Below are positions 16,947 through 25,568 of a stretch of DNA of 42,817 bases, one piece after another; position 1 is the stretch's first letter, and every line of letters starts with the position of its first letter. The notes under the pieces were generated by a model. It did no database searches. It was not told the DNA's origin and saw only the letters and a program-made list of their open reading frames with translations. The position numbers and the translations under genes were made by a program. The stretch comes from Bacteroidota bacterium (GTDB lineage Bacteria > Bacteroidota > Bacteroidia > Cytophagales > Cyclobacteriaceae), in NCBI GenBank assembly GCA_024280115.1, contig JAJRQT010000095.1:1-42817 (forward strand). The letters are read 5' to 3'.

Positions 16947-18839
16947 ATGACTACGCACTTCTCAGCACTAGATTATGTGGTTTTCGGACTTTACGTCATC
17001 CTTATTGTTGGCATTGGGCTTTGGATTTCCCGGACAAAAAAAGGAGAAGAGAAAACTGCTGACGATTATTTTCTTGCAGGTAAATCCTTAACCTGGTGGG
17101 CAATCGGAGCATCTCTTTTAGCAGCCAACATATCTGCCGAGCACTTCATTGCGATGTCAGGATCGGGGTTCATTACCGGGCTGGGAATTGCAGTTTACGA
17201 GTGGATGGGCGCCCTAACCCTTATAATGGTCGGCAAATATTTTCTGCCAATTTTCATTGAAAAGAAGATTTACACCATGCCCCAGTTCTTACAACTTCGC
17301 TTTTCCAGAGGAGTAAGTACCGTATTTGCTGTTTTCTGGTTGTTGGTATATGTTTTCGTAAATCTTACAACTGTTTCCTATCTCGGAGCGCTCGCAATGC
17401 AAAAAATCATGGGAGTTCCATTAATATGGGGAATTTTTGGATTGGCGTTTATATCCGGAGTATATTCGATTTATGGAGGATTAAAGGCGGTTGCATGGAC
17501 AGATGTGATCCAGGTAGTATTTCTTATTGGCGGTGGATTGGTAACCACTTTTTTAGCGTTGAATGCCGTAGGCGGAGGAAGTATCCTTCATGGTTTTTCA
17601 GAAATATATGAAAAAGCGAGAGATCATTTTGACATGATTTTAACTCAGGGACAGATGATTATACCTGATACTGTTGACCCAAAAACAGGAGAAGTTCTGA
17701 CTACCAAAGACGCATTTTATGACTTGCCGGGTTTGGCTGTACTATTGGGCGCCATGTGGGTAACAAACTTTGGTTATTGGGGATTCAACCAATATATCAT
17801 TCAGAAAGGATTGGCAGCCAAATCATTGAACGAGGCAAAAAGAGGGTTGGTCTTTGCCGGATACCTCAAACTTATAGTGCCTCTGCTTGTGATCATTCCC
17901 GGAATAACGGCTTATGTACTCATAAACAATTACTCTCCTGAAGAATTGTCGGTAATGATCGGGAAGCCCATTGAAGCCATAGGAAGCATAGGCAAATCAG
18001 ATGAAGCGTATCCATGGTTGCTAAAAAACTTTGTACCTGCCGGTGTTAGAGGTTTAGCCTTTGCCGCCTTAGTTGCCGCCATTGTATCATCGCTTGCTTC
18101 TATGATCAATAGTACCTCTACGATCTTTACCATGGATATTTATAAGAATTATATGAATAAAAATGCGACCAACAAGCAAATGGTATTTACCGGTAGAATC
18201 GTCGCTTTTGTCGCCTTACTTATTTCTTCTCTTGCCGCTCAGCCATTATTGGGGGGACTCGACCAGGCATTTCAGTACATCCAGGAATATACAGGTTTTA
18301 TTTATCCCGGTGTTTGCGTAGTTTTCTTTATGGGATTATTCTGGAGGCAAGCTACAGTCAATGCTGCCTGGTGGACTGCAATTGCAACTTTCCCTGCAAG
18401 TATTCTATTCAAGATAGTTATGCCTGATGCGCCTTTCCAACTGAGAATGGGATATGTATTCATAATTCTCGTATTGATCGCCTCCGTAGTTAGTTTTGTA
18501 GATAAAGGAAAGAAAGTTCAATCTGCCTGCCCTGAATCTTTTATGGGCAAGGCTGCACTTAATTCAGGATGGGCATTGATTGTTGCTGCTGTAATTGGGA
18601 TTATCCTTGGACTAACACTCTCTAAACCGTTAGAACATCTTGCATTCTCTTCTATCTACATGTTTTCTACAATGCTGGCCTTTGTTGGAGTTATTTTAAT
18701 CACAAATGTAAAAATGAAAGTTGCGGATGCCAAAGCCATAGAAGTTGATAAGAAAATTTTTGAGACAGGACCAATATTCAACATTGCTGCCTTTGGCATT
18801 GTGGTAATTTTTACGTTATTGTACTTCCTGTTCTGGTAA
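16947..18839 (+). CDS. Sodium/sugar symporter (SSS family), probably for L-arabinose
   Basis: The 630-residue product is a solute:sodium symporter of the SGLT type with about 14 membrane segments. DYFLAGKSLTWWAIGASLLAANIS near residues 40-62 is the conserved first-helix region of the family, and further typical blocks include VYSIYGGLKAVAWTDVIQ and SSLASMINSTSTIFTMDIY. Transport is driven by the Na+ gradient across the inner membrane. The gene is first in a five-gene plus-strand run and is followed after 6 bases by the regulator, which strongly suggests L-arabinose as substrate, though galactose or glucose transport cannot be excluded from sequence alone. The palindrome at 16879-16903 probably controls it. 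Confidence 0.88.
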   Translation: MTTHFSALDYVVFGLYVILIVGIGLWISRTKKGEEKTADDYFLAGKSLTWWAIGASLLAANISAEHFIAMSGSGFITGLGIAVYEWMGALTLIMVGKYFLPIFIEKKIYTMPQFLQLRFSRGVSTVFAVFWLLVYVFVNLTTVSYLGALAMQKIMGVPLIWGIFGLAFISGVYSIYGGLKAVAWTDVIQVVFLIGGGLVTTFLALNAVGGGSILHGFSEIYEKARDHFDMILTQGQMIIPDTVDPKTGEVLTTKDAFYDLPGLAVLLGAMWVTNFGYWGFNQYIIQKGLAAKSLNEAKRGLVFAGYLKLIVPLLVIIPGITAYVLINNYSPEELSVMIGKPIEAIGSIGKSDEAYPWLLKNFVPAGVRGLAFAALVAAIVSSLASMINSTSTIFTMDIYKNYMNKNATNKQMVFTGRIVAFVALLISSLAAQPLLGGLDQAFQYIQEYTGFIYPGVCVVFFMGLFWRQATVNAAWWTAIATFPASILFKIVMPDAPFQLRMGYVFIILVLIASVVSFVDKGKKVQSACPESFMGKAALNSGWALIVAAVIGIILGLTLSKPLEHLAFSSIYMFSTMLAFVGVILITNVKMKVADAKAIEVDKKIFETGPIFNIAAFGIVVIFTLLYFLFW

Positions 18840-18845
18840 ACAAAA

Positions 18846-19535
18846 ATGAAAGAATTTTATCCTGGTGAACCTAAGTATCTGGTGGCTGTAGATTGTGTGA
18901 TCTTTGGCTTTGATAAAGATAAGTTAAAGCTCCTGATTGTAAAACGTGGCCGTCCTCCGGAAATGGGCGGGTGGTCATTAATGGGAGGATTCCTACAACC
19001 ACAAGAAACGCTCGAAAATGCCGGACAACGCATTCTCACAAAATGGACGGGATTGGAAAATGTATATCTGGAGCAGTTTTATAATTTCAGCCAACTGAAA
19101 CGAGACCCGGGAGAAAGAGTGCTTTCCGTAGCTTTTTATGCACTTATAAAAATAGAAGCATCAGACAAAGAATTGACCAAAAAATACGGTGCAAAATGGG
19201 TTGATATCGAGAAACTTCCGGATCTGATTTTTGATCATGGAGAAATGGTTGATATGGCCTTAGGAGTCATCAAACACAAATGCCGATTCGAACCCATCGG
19301 TTTTGAATTATTGCCCGAAAAATTCACCATACCGCATTTACAAAAATTGTATGAGGCAATTCTACAGCAAAAGCTGGATAACGCAAATTTTAGAAAGAAA
19401 ACCTTGTCAATGAAAATATTGAAAAAACTCGATGAAAAGGAAAAGAAATTTTCTAAAAGAGGCGCGTTTTACTACCAATTCGACTCGGATAAGTATGAGA
19501 AACTCAACGAATCCGGTAATCTTTTCGAGATTTAA
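18846..19535 (+). CDS. araR: Nudix-fold transcriptional regulator of arabinose use (AraR type)
   Basis: The 229-residue product joins an N-terminal Nudix fold (about residues 8-145) to a C-terminal winged-helix region (about 150-220, including FTIPHLQKLYEAIL). The Nudix box is in place at 48-70, but the catalytic REUxEE part reads RILTKW: the glutamates are replaced by I63, K66 and W67. It should therefore bind a sugar or nucleotide ligand rather than hydrolyse it. Nudix regulators of this build are known as AraR in Bacteroidota and as NrtR for NAD metabolism elsewhere. Position between the symporter and araD supports arabinose. It starts 6 bases after the symporter stop, so the two are co-transcribed. 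Confidence 0.85.
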   Translation: MKEFYPGEPKYLVAVDCVIFGFDKDKLKLLIVKRGRPPEMGGWSLMGGFLQPQETLENAGQRILTKWTGLENVYLEQFYNFSQLKRDPGERVLSVAFYALIKIEASDKELTKKYGAKWVDIEKLPDLIFDHGEMVDMALGVIKHKCRFEPIGFELLPEKFTIPHLQKLYEAILQQKLDNANFRKKTLSMKILKKLDEKEKKFSKRGAFYYQFDSDKYEKLNESGNLFEI

Positions 19536-19547
19536 AAAACTAATAAA

Positions 19548-20234
19548 ATGTTAAAAAAGCTTAAAAAAAAGGTCTGCCATTCAAACCTGGAACTGGTGGA
19601 TTATGGCCTTGTGATATTCACCTGGGGCAATGTAAGCGCCATTGATCGTGAAAAAGGCCTCATTGTTATTAAACCAAGTGGCATCAGCTATGAAAAAATG
19701 AAACCGGAAGATATGGTCGTGGTGGATTTGGAAGGAAATCTAGTCGAAGGAGATTTTAAACAATCTTCTGATACCGCCACCCATATTATTCTATATAATA
19801 AATTCCCTGATATTGGGAGTATTGTGCATACACACTCTGAATGGGCTACTATATGGGCACAATCGGGCCAACCGGTTCCGGTGCTTGGAACAACCCACGC
19901 AGACTATTTTTATGGTGATATTCCATGTACGAGGAAGTTAACAAAATCGGAGATAAATTCGGATTATGAAAAAGAAACAGGCAATGTCATTGCAGAAACT
20001 TTTCGCGATCTGGATCCTAATTCAATACCCGGTGTTTTGGTAAATAATCACGGACCATTTTCATGGGGAAAGACACCTGCTGAGGCCGTTGAAAATGCGG
20101 TCGTAATGGAAACAGTTTCAAAAATGGCTTTTTATTCTTTACATATAAAAAGGGTCCCTGCGATTGAGCAGGCATTGCTCGATAAGCACTTTCTCAGGAA
20201 ACATGGAGACCATGCATATTACGGACAACAATAG
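19548..20234 (+). CDS. araD: L-ribulose-5-phosphate 4-epimerase
   Basis: The 228-residue product converts L-ribulose 5-phosphate to D-xylulose 5-phosphate, the last step of the arabinose pathway. It is a class II aldolase/epimerase fold with zinc ligands H94 and H96 (IVHTHSEWAT) and H168 (VLVNNHGPF). TWGNVSAID and KPSGISYE near residues 25-48 form the phosphate-binding part, SSDTATH carries the substrate loop, and the C-terminus AYYGQQ is typical of AraD. Length matches the family (about 230). It starts 12 bases after the regulator gene. Confidence 0.93.
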   Translation: MLKKLKKKVCHSNLELVDYGLVIFTWGNVSAIDREKGLIVIKPSGISYEKMKPEDMVVVDLEGNLVEGDFKQSSDTATHIILYNKFPDIGSIVHTHSEWATIWAQSGQPVPVLGTTHADYFYGDIPCTRKLTKSEINSDYEKETGNVIAETFRDLDPNSIPGVLVNNHGPFSWGKTPAEAVENAVVMETVSKMAFYSLHIKRVPAIEQALLDKHFLRKHGDHAYYGQQ

Positions 20235-20265
20235 GTACTGGGCACTAGGTGCTGGGCGCTGGTTG
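20235..20265. repeat. Degenerate CTGGG-word repeat between araD and araB
   Basis: The stretch begins gtactgggcactaggtgct and continues with gggcgctggttg: imperfect copies of a short ctgggc/actagg word directly after the araD stop. The same vocabulary occurs at 28217-28245 and, inverted, at 28531-28556. Confidence 0.5.
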
Positions 20266-20333
20266 TTTCCTACCAGGAACATAGAGCCCAGAGCCAATTA
20301 AATAAATTTTGAAAAGATAAAAAGGATAAATCC

Positions 20334-22013
20334 ATGCAAAATAATAAATATGTAATAGGTGTCGATTATGGATCGGATTCAGTGAGATCTGTTGTAATTG
20401 ATACCAACGATGGGTATGAACTTGCAAGCGCGGTGTTCAATTACCCAAGATGGAAAGAAGGTAAATATTGCAATCCAGCTAAAAACCAATTCCGTCAGCA
20501 TCCGCTTGACTATCTGGAAGGACTGGAAACCACCATAAAAGATGCGCTGTCACAATGCGATGCAAGTGTCGCTCAAAATGTAGTAGGACTTTCTGTGGAT
20601 ACCACAGGTTCAACTCCTGTCGCAGTAAATGAGGAGGGTACTCCTTTGGCATTGACAGAAGGTTTTGAGGAAAATCCAAATGCGATGTTTGTGCTATGGA
20701 AAGACCATACCGCTGTTCCTGAAGCTGAGGAGATAAATAATCTCGCCAGATCGTGGGGAGGAATTGATTATACAAAATATGAAGGAGGTATCTATTCTTC
20801 AGAATGGTTCTGGGCAAAACTATTGCATGTAATCCGGGAGGATGAAAAGGTCAGGGATGCCGCATTTTCATGGGTTGAGCACTGCGACTGGATTCCCGCA
20901 TTACTCACCGGTATGACAGATCCACTAAAAATTAAAAGAAGTAGATGTGCAGCGGGTCACAAAGCCATGTGGCATGAAGATTTCGATGGTTTACCGGATG
21001 AAGAATTCCTGGTGAAACTGGATCCATTATTAAGTGGATTAAAAAACAAATTATTTACAGAAACTCACTCTGCTGACGTTCCTGTTGGTTACCTTTCCGA
21101 TGAATGGGCTCAAAAACTTGGATTACTAACTTCTGTAATAATTGGTTCCGGAACCTTTGACGCTCACGCCGGCGCTGTTGGCGGTGAAATAGAAGCATAC
21201 ACGCTTAGCAAAGTTATGGGAACTTCCACCTGTGATATGCTCGTGGCGCCAATGGATGCTGTAGGAGATAAATTGGTCAAGGGTATTTGCGGACAGGTGG
21301 ATGGTTCGATTGTCCCCGGAATGTTGGGGTTGGAAGCTGGTCAGGCAGCATTCGGTGATATCTATGCCTGGTTCAAAAATGTTCTGATGTGGCCGAGTCT
21401 GGAAATACTTCAAAACTCAAGGAACATTGATGAGGAAACCAGGTCAAAATTAATTGAAGAGATAAGTGATGGCATCATTGCCAAATTATCTGAAGAAGCA
21501 TCAAAAATTCCTATCGGAGTTTCAGGCATCATAGCGCTTGATTGGATGAATGGTCGACGTACTCCCGATTCAAATGAGACACTGAAAGGCGCTATTCTCG
21601 GGTTAAACCTCGGCTCCGATGCACCGCTGATATTTAAAGCATTGGTAGAAGCTACCTGTTTTGGTTCAAAGAAGATAGCTGATCGGTTTCTTGATGAAGG
21701 CATCCCTATTAAAAATGTTGTCGCCTTGGGGGGCGTGGCAAAAAAATCTCCATATGTGATGCAGGTAATGGCTGATGTACTCAATATGCCAATTAAAGTC
21801 GCTAAATCTGAACAAACTCCAGCGCTCGGCGCAGCCATGCTTGCTGCAACTGCTTCCGGAGTTTATCCAAATGTGGAAGCAGCTAAAAATGCAATGGGCA
21901 GTGGCTTCGATGCTGAATATTTCCCAATTCAGGAAAATGTAGAAAAGTATAAACCTCTTTATGAAAAATATTCAGCTTTTGGAGAATTTGTAGAAAGTCA
22001 GACTGGAAAATAA
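20334..22013 (+). CDS. araB: Ribulokinase
   Basis: The 559-residue product phosphorylates L-ribulose with ATP in the cytosol. It is an FGGY-family kinase: the N-terminal phosphate-binding motif GVDYGSDSVRSVVID (residues 8-22), VGLSVDTTGSTPVAV (about 84-98), the ribulokinase block GTFDAHAGAVGGE with its catalytic aspartate (about 275-287), and the C-terminal ATP site ALGGVAKKSPYVMQV and TPALGAAMLAA. Length is typical of AraB. It lies 99 bases after araD and 234 bases before araA; both spacers contain repeat sequences. Confidence 0.94.
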   Translation: MQNNKYVIGVDYGSDSVRSVVIDTNDGYELASAVFNYPRWKEGKYCNPAKNQFRQHPLDYLEGLETTIKDALSQCDASVAQNVVGLSVDTTGSTPVAVNEEGTPLALTEGFEENPNAMFVLWKDHTAVPEAEEINNLARSWGGIDYTKYEGGIYSSEWFWAKLLHVIREDEKVRDAAFSWVEHCDWIPALLTGMTDPLKIKRSRCAAGHKAMWHEDFDGLPDEEFLVKLDPLLSGLKNKLFTETHSADVPVGYLSDEWAQKLGLLTSVIIGSGTFDAHAGAVGGEIEAYTLSKVMGTSTCDMLVAPMDAVGDKLVKGICGQVDGSIVPGMLGLEAGQAAFGDIYAWFKNVLMWPSLEILQNSRNIDEETRSKLIEEISDGIIAKLSEEASKIPIGVSGIIALDWMNGRRTPDSNETLKGAILGLNLGSDAPLIFKALVEATCFGSKKIADRFLDEGIPIKNVVALGGVAKKSPYVMQVMADVLNMPIKVAKSEQTPALGAAMLAATASGVYPNVEAAKNAMGSGFDAEYFPIQENVEKYKPLYEKYSAFGEFVESQTGK

Positions 22014-22073
22014 AAGGTATATGGTCAGAAGCCTGAAGTCAGAAGATGGTGCATATCTGAAGAACCTGCTGGT

Positions 22074-22090
22074 GCGCATTTGCAGTGCGC
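22074..22090. repeat. Short GCGCA/TGCGC hairpin
   Basis: 5-bp arms with a 7-base loop in the araB-araA spacer, within a repeat-like stretch that starts near 22020 with gtcagaagcctgaagtcaga. No T-tract follows. Confidence 0.4.
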
Positions 22091-22124
22091 GTCCGACTTC
22101 TGTGACTTTTGAAATGAAATAGTA

Positions 22125-22211
22125 AATGTCATTTAATTAAGAAAATGATTGTCTTACCTCACCCTTCGCCCTCTCCAGAGAGGGATATTAGGCGCTTAAC
22201 TAAATGACATT
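22125..22211. repeat. 87-bp inverted-repeat (MITE- or hairpin-like) element between araB and araA
   Basis: The ends are 17-bp inverted repeats with 16 of 17 matching: AATGTCATTTAATTAAG at 22125-22141 and CTTAACTAAATGACATT at 22195-22211. Inside lies a C-rich segment with its own 6-bp stem (CCCTCT 22169-22174, AGAGGG 22179-22184), similar to C-rich repeats elsewhere in the window. It could fold into a long RNA hairpin or be a small non-autonomous mobile element. No coding sequence is present. The distal end lies 36 bases before the araA start. Confidence 0.6.
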
Positions 22212-22247
22212 GAATGTAATATCATCAATATACGCCACAAAAAAATA

Positions 22248-23756
22248 ATGAAAATTAACCTTAAACAATACGAAGCCTGGTTTGTAACCGGAAGCCAACA
22301 CCTTTATGGTGAAGAAACCTTAAAGCAAGTTGCCGCTCATTCAAAGGAAATTGCAGAAGCTTTTAACAGGTCAAAAATCATCCCGGTCAAAATTGTATTT
22401 AAACCCGTGTTAACCACACCGGACTCAATATACAAGCTGTGCCTTGATGCCAATTCATCTGAAAATTGTATTGGGATAATAGCCTGGATGCACACCTTCT
22501 CCCCTGCCAAAATGTGGATTGGAGGATTAAAAATCCTTCAGAAACCCATGGTCCACTTGCATACACAATACAATAGGGATATTCCGTGGTCAACTATTGA
22601 TATGGATTTCATGAACCTTAACCAATCTGCACACGGTGGTAGAGAGTTTGGATTTATTAATTCAAGAATGCGCTTAAACCGGAAAGTCGTTGTCGGACAC
22701 TGGCAGGATGATGAAGTTATTCAAAAATTAAATATCTGGTCACGGGTAGCCTGCGCTAAATATGATATGCAAGGCATGAAAATCGCCAGGATTGGAGACA
22801 ATATGCGGCAAGTAGCAGTCACGGAGGGCGACAAGGTTTCTGCGGAAATTAAGTTTGGCTATTCTGTAAATGGTTATGGTTTGGGAGATGTTGTTGCTTT
22901 TGTCAACCAGATTTCCGATGCAGAAATCGCAGAGTTGATGGAAGAATACAATGATCAATATTCCATTGTAGAATCCATGAAACCGGGAGGGTCACAACGA
23001 TCTTCTCTTGAAGAAGCTGCAAGAATTGAATTGGGTCTGCGGGTATTTTTAGAAGATGGAGGATTCAAAGGCTATACAGATACCTTTGAAAATCTACACG
23101 GTTTAAAACAACTCCCGGGCATTGCGTCCCAACGATTAATGGCAGATGGTTATGGATTTGGCGCAGAAGGTGACTGGAAAACAGCTGCATTGGTTAGGTC
23201 TATGAAAGTTATGGCTTCCGGAATGAAAGAAGGCACCTCATTTATGGAAGATTACACCTATCACTTTCAGCCCGGTAATAATAGTGTTCTCGGCTCACAT
23301 ATGCTGGAGATATGTCCATCAATTGCTGATGGGAAACCCAGTTGTGAGGTTCATCCATTAGGCATTGGAGGTAAAGAAGATCCAGTACGCCTTGTTTTTA
23401 ATGCTTCTACCGGTGATGCCATTAATGCTTCACTCATCGATTTGGGAGATCGTTTTCGCTTATTGGTAAACGAGGTAAAAGCCATTAAAGTAGAAGAACC
23501 ATTACCAAAACTTCCGGTTGCAAGGGTATTATGGCAACCACTACCAGATCTGAAAACCGCTGCTGCTGCGTGGATCATAGCAGGTGGCGCTCACCATACC
23601 GGATACAGCCAGGCAGTGAGTACAGAATTCATGGAAGATTTTGCAGATATGTTTGATATCGAATTGACTTTAATTGATGGAGACACGAACATGCGCAACT
23701 TCAAAAATGAATTGAGATGGAACGAAGTTTACTATCATTTGAGAAAGGAATATTAA
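22248..23756 (+). CDS. araA: L-arabinose isomerase
   Basis: The 502-residue product interconverts L-arabinose and L-ribulose using Mn2+ in the cytosol. It aligns in kind with AraA over its whole length: [15 protein letters not shown] at the start, [12 protein letters not shown] (about residue 82), the metal-site blocks [12 protein letters not shown] (E near 334) and [26 protein letters not shown], and [12 protein letters not shown] near the C-terminus with the histidine ligand. Length is standard (about 500). It is the last gene of the run; a promoter of its own in the 234-bp spacer is possible but I cannot point to one. Confidence 0.95.
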   Translation: MKINLKQYEAWFVTGSQHLYGEETLKQVAAHSKEIAEAFNRSKIIPVKIVFKPVLTTPDSIYKLCLDANSSENCIGIIAWMHTFSPAKMWIGGLKILQKPMVHLHTQYNRDIPWSTIDMDFMNLNQSAHGGREFGFINSRMRLNRKVVVGHWQDDEVIQKLNIWSRVACAKYDMQGMKIARIGDNMRQVAVTEGDKVSAEIKFGYSVNGYGLGDVVAFVNQISDAEIAELMEEYNDQYSIVESMKPGGSQRSSLEEAARIELGLRVFLEDGGFKGYTDTFENLHGLKQLPGIASQRLMADGYGFGAEGDWKTAALVRSMKVMASGMKEGTSFMEDYTYHFQPGNNSVLGSHMLEICPSIADGKPSCEVHPLGIGGKEDPVRLVFNASTGDAINASLIDLGDRFRLLVNEVKAIKVEEPLPKLPVARVLWQPLPDLKTAAAAWIIAGGAHHTGYSQAVSTEFMEDFADMFDIELTLIDGDTNMRNFKNELRWNEVYYHLRKEY

Positions 23757-23806
23757 TGTTGAAGGTTTAAACTGGAGTCCGTTCCAAAAAGTACAACACC
23801 CCTAAA

Positions 23807-23820
23807 TCCCCTAAAGGGGA
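23807..23820. repeat. Short C-rich hairpin TCCCCT/AGGGGA
   Basis: 6-bp arms with an AA loop, in the text cccctaaatcccctaaagggg downstream of araA. It belongs with the C-rich hairpin words at 15811 and 22157. Confidence 0.45.
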
Positions 23821-23825
23821 CTTTG

Positions 23826-23854
23826 CAGAGTTCATTGATTTTCAATGAACTCTG
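23826..23854. repeat. Perfect 13-bp hairpin downstream of araA
   Basis: CAGAGTTCATTGA (23826-23838) pairs perfectly with TCAATGAACTCTG (23842-23854) around a TTT loop, 70 bases after the araA stop and 70 bases before the end of the convergent GH172 gene. Neither strand has a following T-tract, so it is more a 3'-end-stabilising or repeat hairpin than a classical terminator, though it may still mark the end of the arabinose transcript. Confidence 0.6.
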
Positions 23855-23923
23855 ACTTATTGGAGTAAACTCAATCTTCAATATTATACTCAAACCTCCT
23901 TGCTCCGAATGCTCTTTTCACTT

Positions 23924-25150
23924 CTAATCCTTATGCTCCGCTGTTCTGATACTGACATCAGCCAATAAAGGTAAATTACTGCTAGGTTGATCCAAATAGA
24001 AGTATGACGTCGCAGACCAATCATCGGAGCGATAAAAATTTACCCAATTTTCAGGAAATGTTGTAGTATCAGATAAATCTACAGGTTGCTCCATATCCAA
24101 TAAAAGCATCAAAGAAGGATCCTGGCTATTATTTATAGTAACTGGGATAAGAGGCGCATTATTTTGTTGCATTTCCAATACTTTTTGTCTCATGCTTCCT
24201 CCAATCTGCTGAATGGTAACACGACAATCTGCATAGAAAAATACGGGGTCAGGAACATGGAATCGATAAAAACACCATTTGCCCTCCTCTCCGGCAATTA
24301 AGCACCCTTGATTCATGTGATTATAAATTCCCTGCCCCCATCCTGTGCCTATATAATCTTCGGTGCCTGTGCCTGATAATGTCGGATAATCCGTATCTCC
24401 ATCTATGTACATTTTTACTTCACCCTCGCCCCACCAGCTACCTTTATAAACAGAATTTTCAATAACTCCGATATTGACTCCAAGGAATCTACCTTTGCCA
24501 AGTATTTTTGGTAGCAATTCAAAATCCTTTCCCAATTCAGTTTTTTGTTCTCTGCTCCAGTAGGAATGGAAGTACAATACCTCCTGCTCGTGCCGGAGAT
24601 TTAGCGAATAATTGATGTCGTAGAATATCATTTCAAGTTGCTTGGGGGACTCATTGGTTATGGTGATTTTTCCAGCTGTACGAAATGGCATGGGAATTTT
24701 GCAATTAAATGATCGCCCTTCAGGATCAGAGAAAAAAACATTTTCAAAACTTCTTTTCTCCCCAAGGCCAATACTAAAAAAATCACCAAAAGGTACAGAA
24801 ACTGCCGGTTTCTCAGCATTATCCCAATACATTTCCAACTTAAGTGATCTAAGCATTTCCGGGGATCTATCCCTTATTGTAAACCACATCCGATGTATCA
24901 TGCCCGATCCTTTTACATCAAAAACCGTTTTAGTCTCGCCCGCCTCAATCCAATCATAAGGATGCCCTTTCGCTCCTTTATTCTCCTGCGCCGCTGCACC
25001 TTTGGTGCCGCTCAAATTTTCGAAACTGATCCACCTGGATTGTACATTTTCCGGCAGATGGTAAATCGGTAAACTATTCAGGTTTTGAGATTCTTTTTGA
25101 GAAGAACATGCAAAAAGTGATAGCGCGATAAAATAGTATAAGCTTTTCAT
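23924..25150 (-). CDS. GH172 (DUF2961) family lipoprotein
   Basis: The 408-residue product has a lipoprotein signal (IALSLFAC15) and a DUF2961 fold, now family GH172, which forms trimers of double jelly rolls. Family landmarks are SRWISFENLSGTKGAA near the start, GSGMIHRMWFTIRD (about 80-94), VPFGDFFSIGLG, IPMPFRTAGKITI, and the central GEGEVKMYIDGDTDYPTLSGTGTEDYIG region with acidic residues. Characterised GH172 enzymes act on alpha-D-fructofuranosides or D-arabinofuranosides. It is convergent with the arabinose operon and may supply pentose from furanoside chains, but the D or L and fructose or arabinose preference cannot be seen here. Two palindromes lie just upstream of its start. Confidence 0.8.
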   Translation of the reverse strand: MKSLYYFIALSLFACSSQKESQNLNSLPIYHLPENVQSRWISFENLSGTKGAAAQENKGAKGHPYDWIEAGETKTVFDVKGSGMIHRMWFTIRDRSPEMLRSLKLEMYWDNAEKPAVSVPFGDFFSIGLGEKRSFENVFFSDPEGRSFNCKIPMPFRTAGKITITNESPKQLEMIFYDINYSLNLRHEQEVLYFHSYWSREQKTELGKDFELLPKILGKGRFLGVNIGVIENSVYKGSWWGEGEVKMYIDGDTDYPTLSGTGTEDYIGTGWGQGIYNHMNQGCLIAGEEGKWCFYRFHVPDPVFFYADCRVTIQQIGGSMRQKVLEMQQNNAPLIPVTINNSQDPSLMLLLDMEQPVDLSDTTTFPENWVNFYRSDDWSATSYFYLDQPSSNLPLLADVSIRTAEHKD

Positions 25151-25200
25151 TTTAGTGTTGTTATGTTTATCCAGGATGTTTGATTTTAAAATTTATATCT

Positions 25201-25235
25201 ACCCAATTATAGTTGGGTGCTGTTAAAAATTTAAC
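25201..25235 (-). promoter_or_regulatory. Two palindromes upstream of the GH172 gene
   Basis: ACCCAA (25201-25206) and TTGGGT (25213-25218) form a perfect repeat with a 6-base spacer. Next to it GTTAAA-AA-TTTAAC (25222-25235) is a 14-base palindrome. They lie 51-85 bases before the GH172 start, where an operator is expected. No dedicated regulator gene is adjacent. Confidence 0.4.
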
Positions 25236-25310
25236 TTAGTATGAACCTATGAAATTTTCATGAAGAAATAACCTCTATATTGGGCATTTTTTTCAGACAT
25301 CACCAGCAAA

Positions 25311-25350
25311 GAGCCGTCACCTTGATGGGCGCAGCCCGAATGAGTCTTCT
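25311..25350 (-). repeat. Dispersed repeat, copy 1
   Basis: Read on the minus strand this matches 28416-28456 with few changes: both contain agactc, ttcgggctg-gccc, atca and gtgacgg in the same order and spacing, apart from two 2-base gaps. It is intergenic in both places. Confidence 0.55.
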
Positions 25351-25568
25351 TGCTATCTGCAATGATCTGGCAGATTATAACCAGACCTGCTCGCGGCAGG
25401 CATGCTCTTCGATGTGCACAGGTTGACGTAGTTTAGTTTGTATAATTATTATTGTCAGCTTTTGACTTTCTGTCAAATTAAAATAATATTAGCCATTCAA
25501 AGATTAAGGTCTTCCTGAATAAGCCAACTAAAAGGTTGAATTTGGGCCATAAATTTAAATAAAACAAC

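Larger units (their letters stand above)
25151..25568. other. 418-bp divergent intergenic region
   Basis: The region separates GH172 (minus) from the alcohol dehydrogenase (plus). It holds two palindromes near the GH172 start, a dispersed repeat at 25311-25350 and a weak inverted repeat TTGAC/GTCAA around 25460. I see no gene in it. Confidence 0.45.

Noticed and set aside
22125..22211. attC-like integron recombination site
   Set aside because: The paired ends do not carry the GTTRRRY/RYYYAAC core sites and there is no integrase or cassette array nearby.
16947..23756. Classical SusC/SusD polysaccharide utilisation locus
   Set aside because: No TonB-dependent receptor or SusD-like lipoprotein is present anywhere in the window; this is a monosaccharide catabolic operon only.
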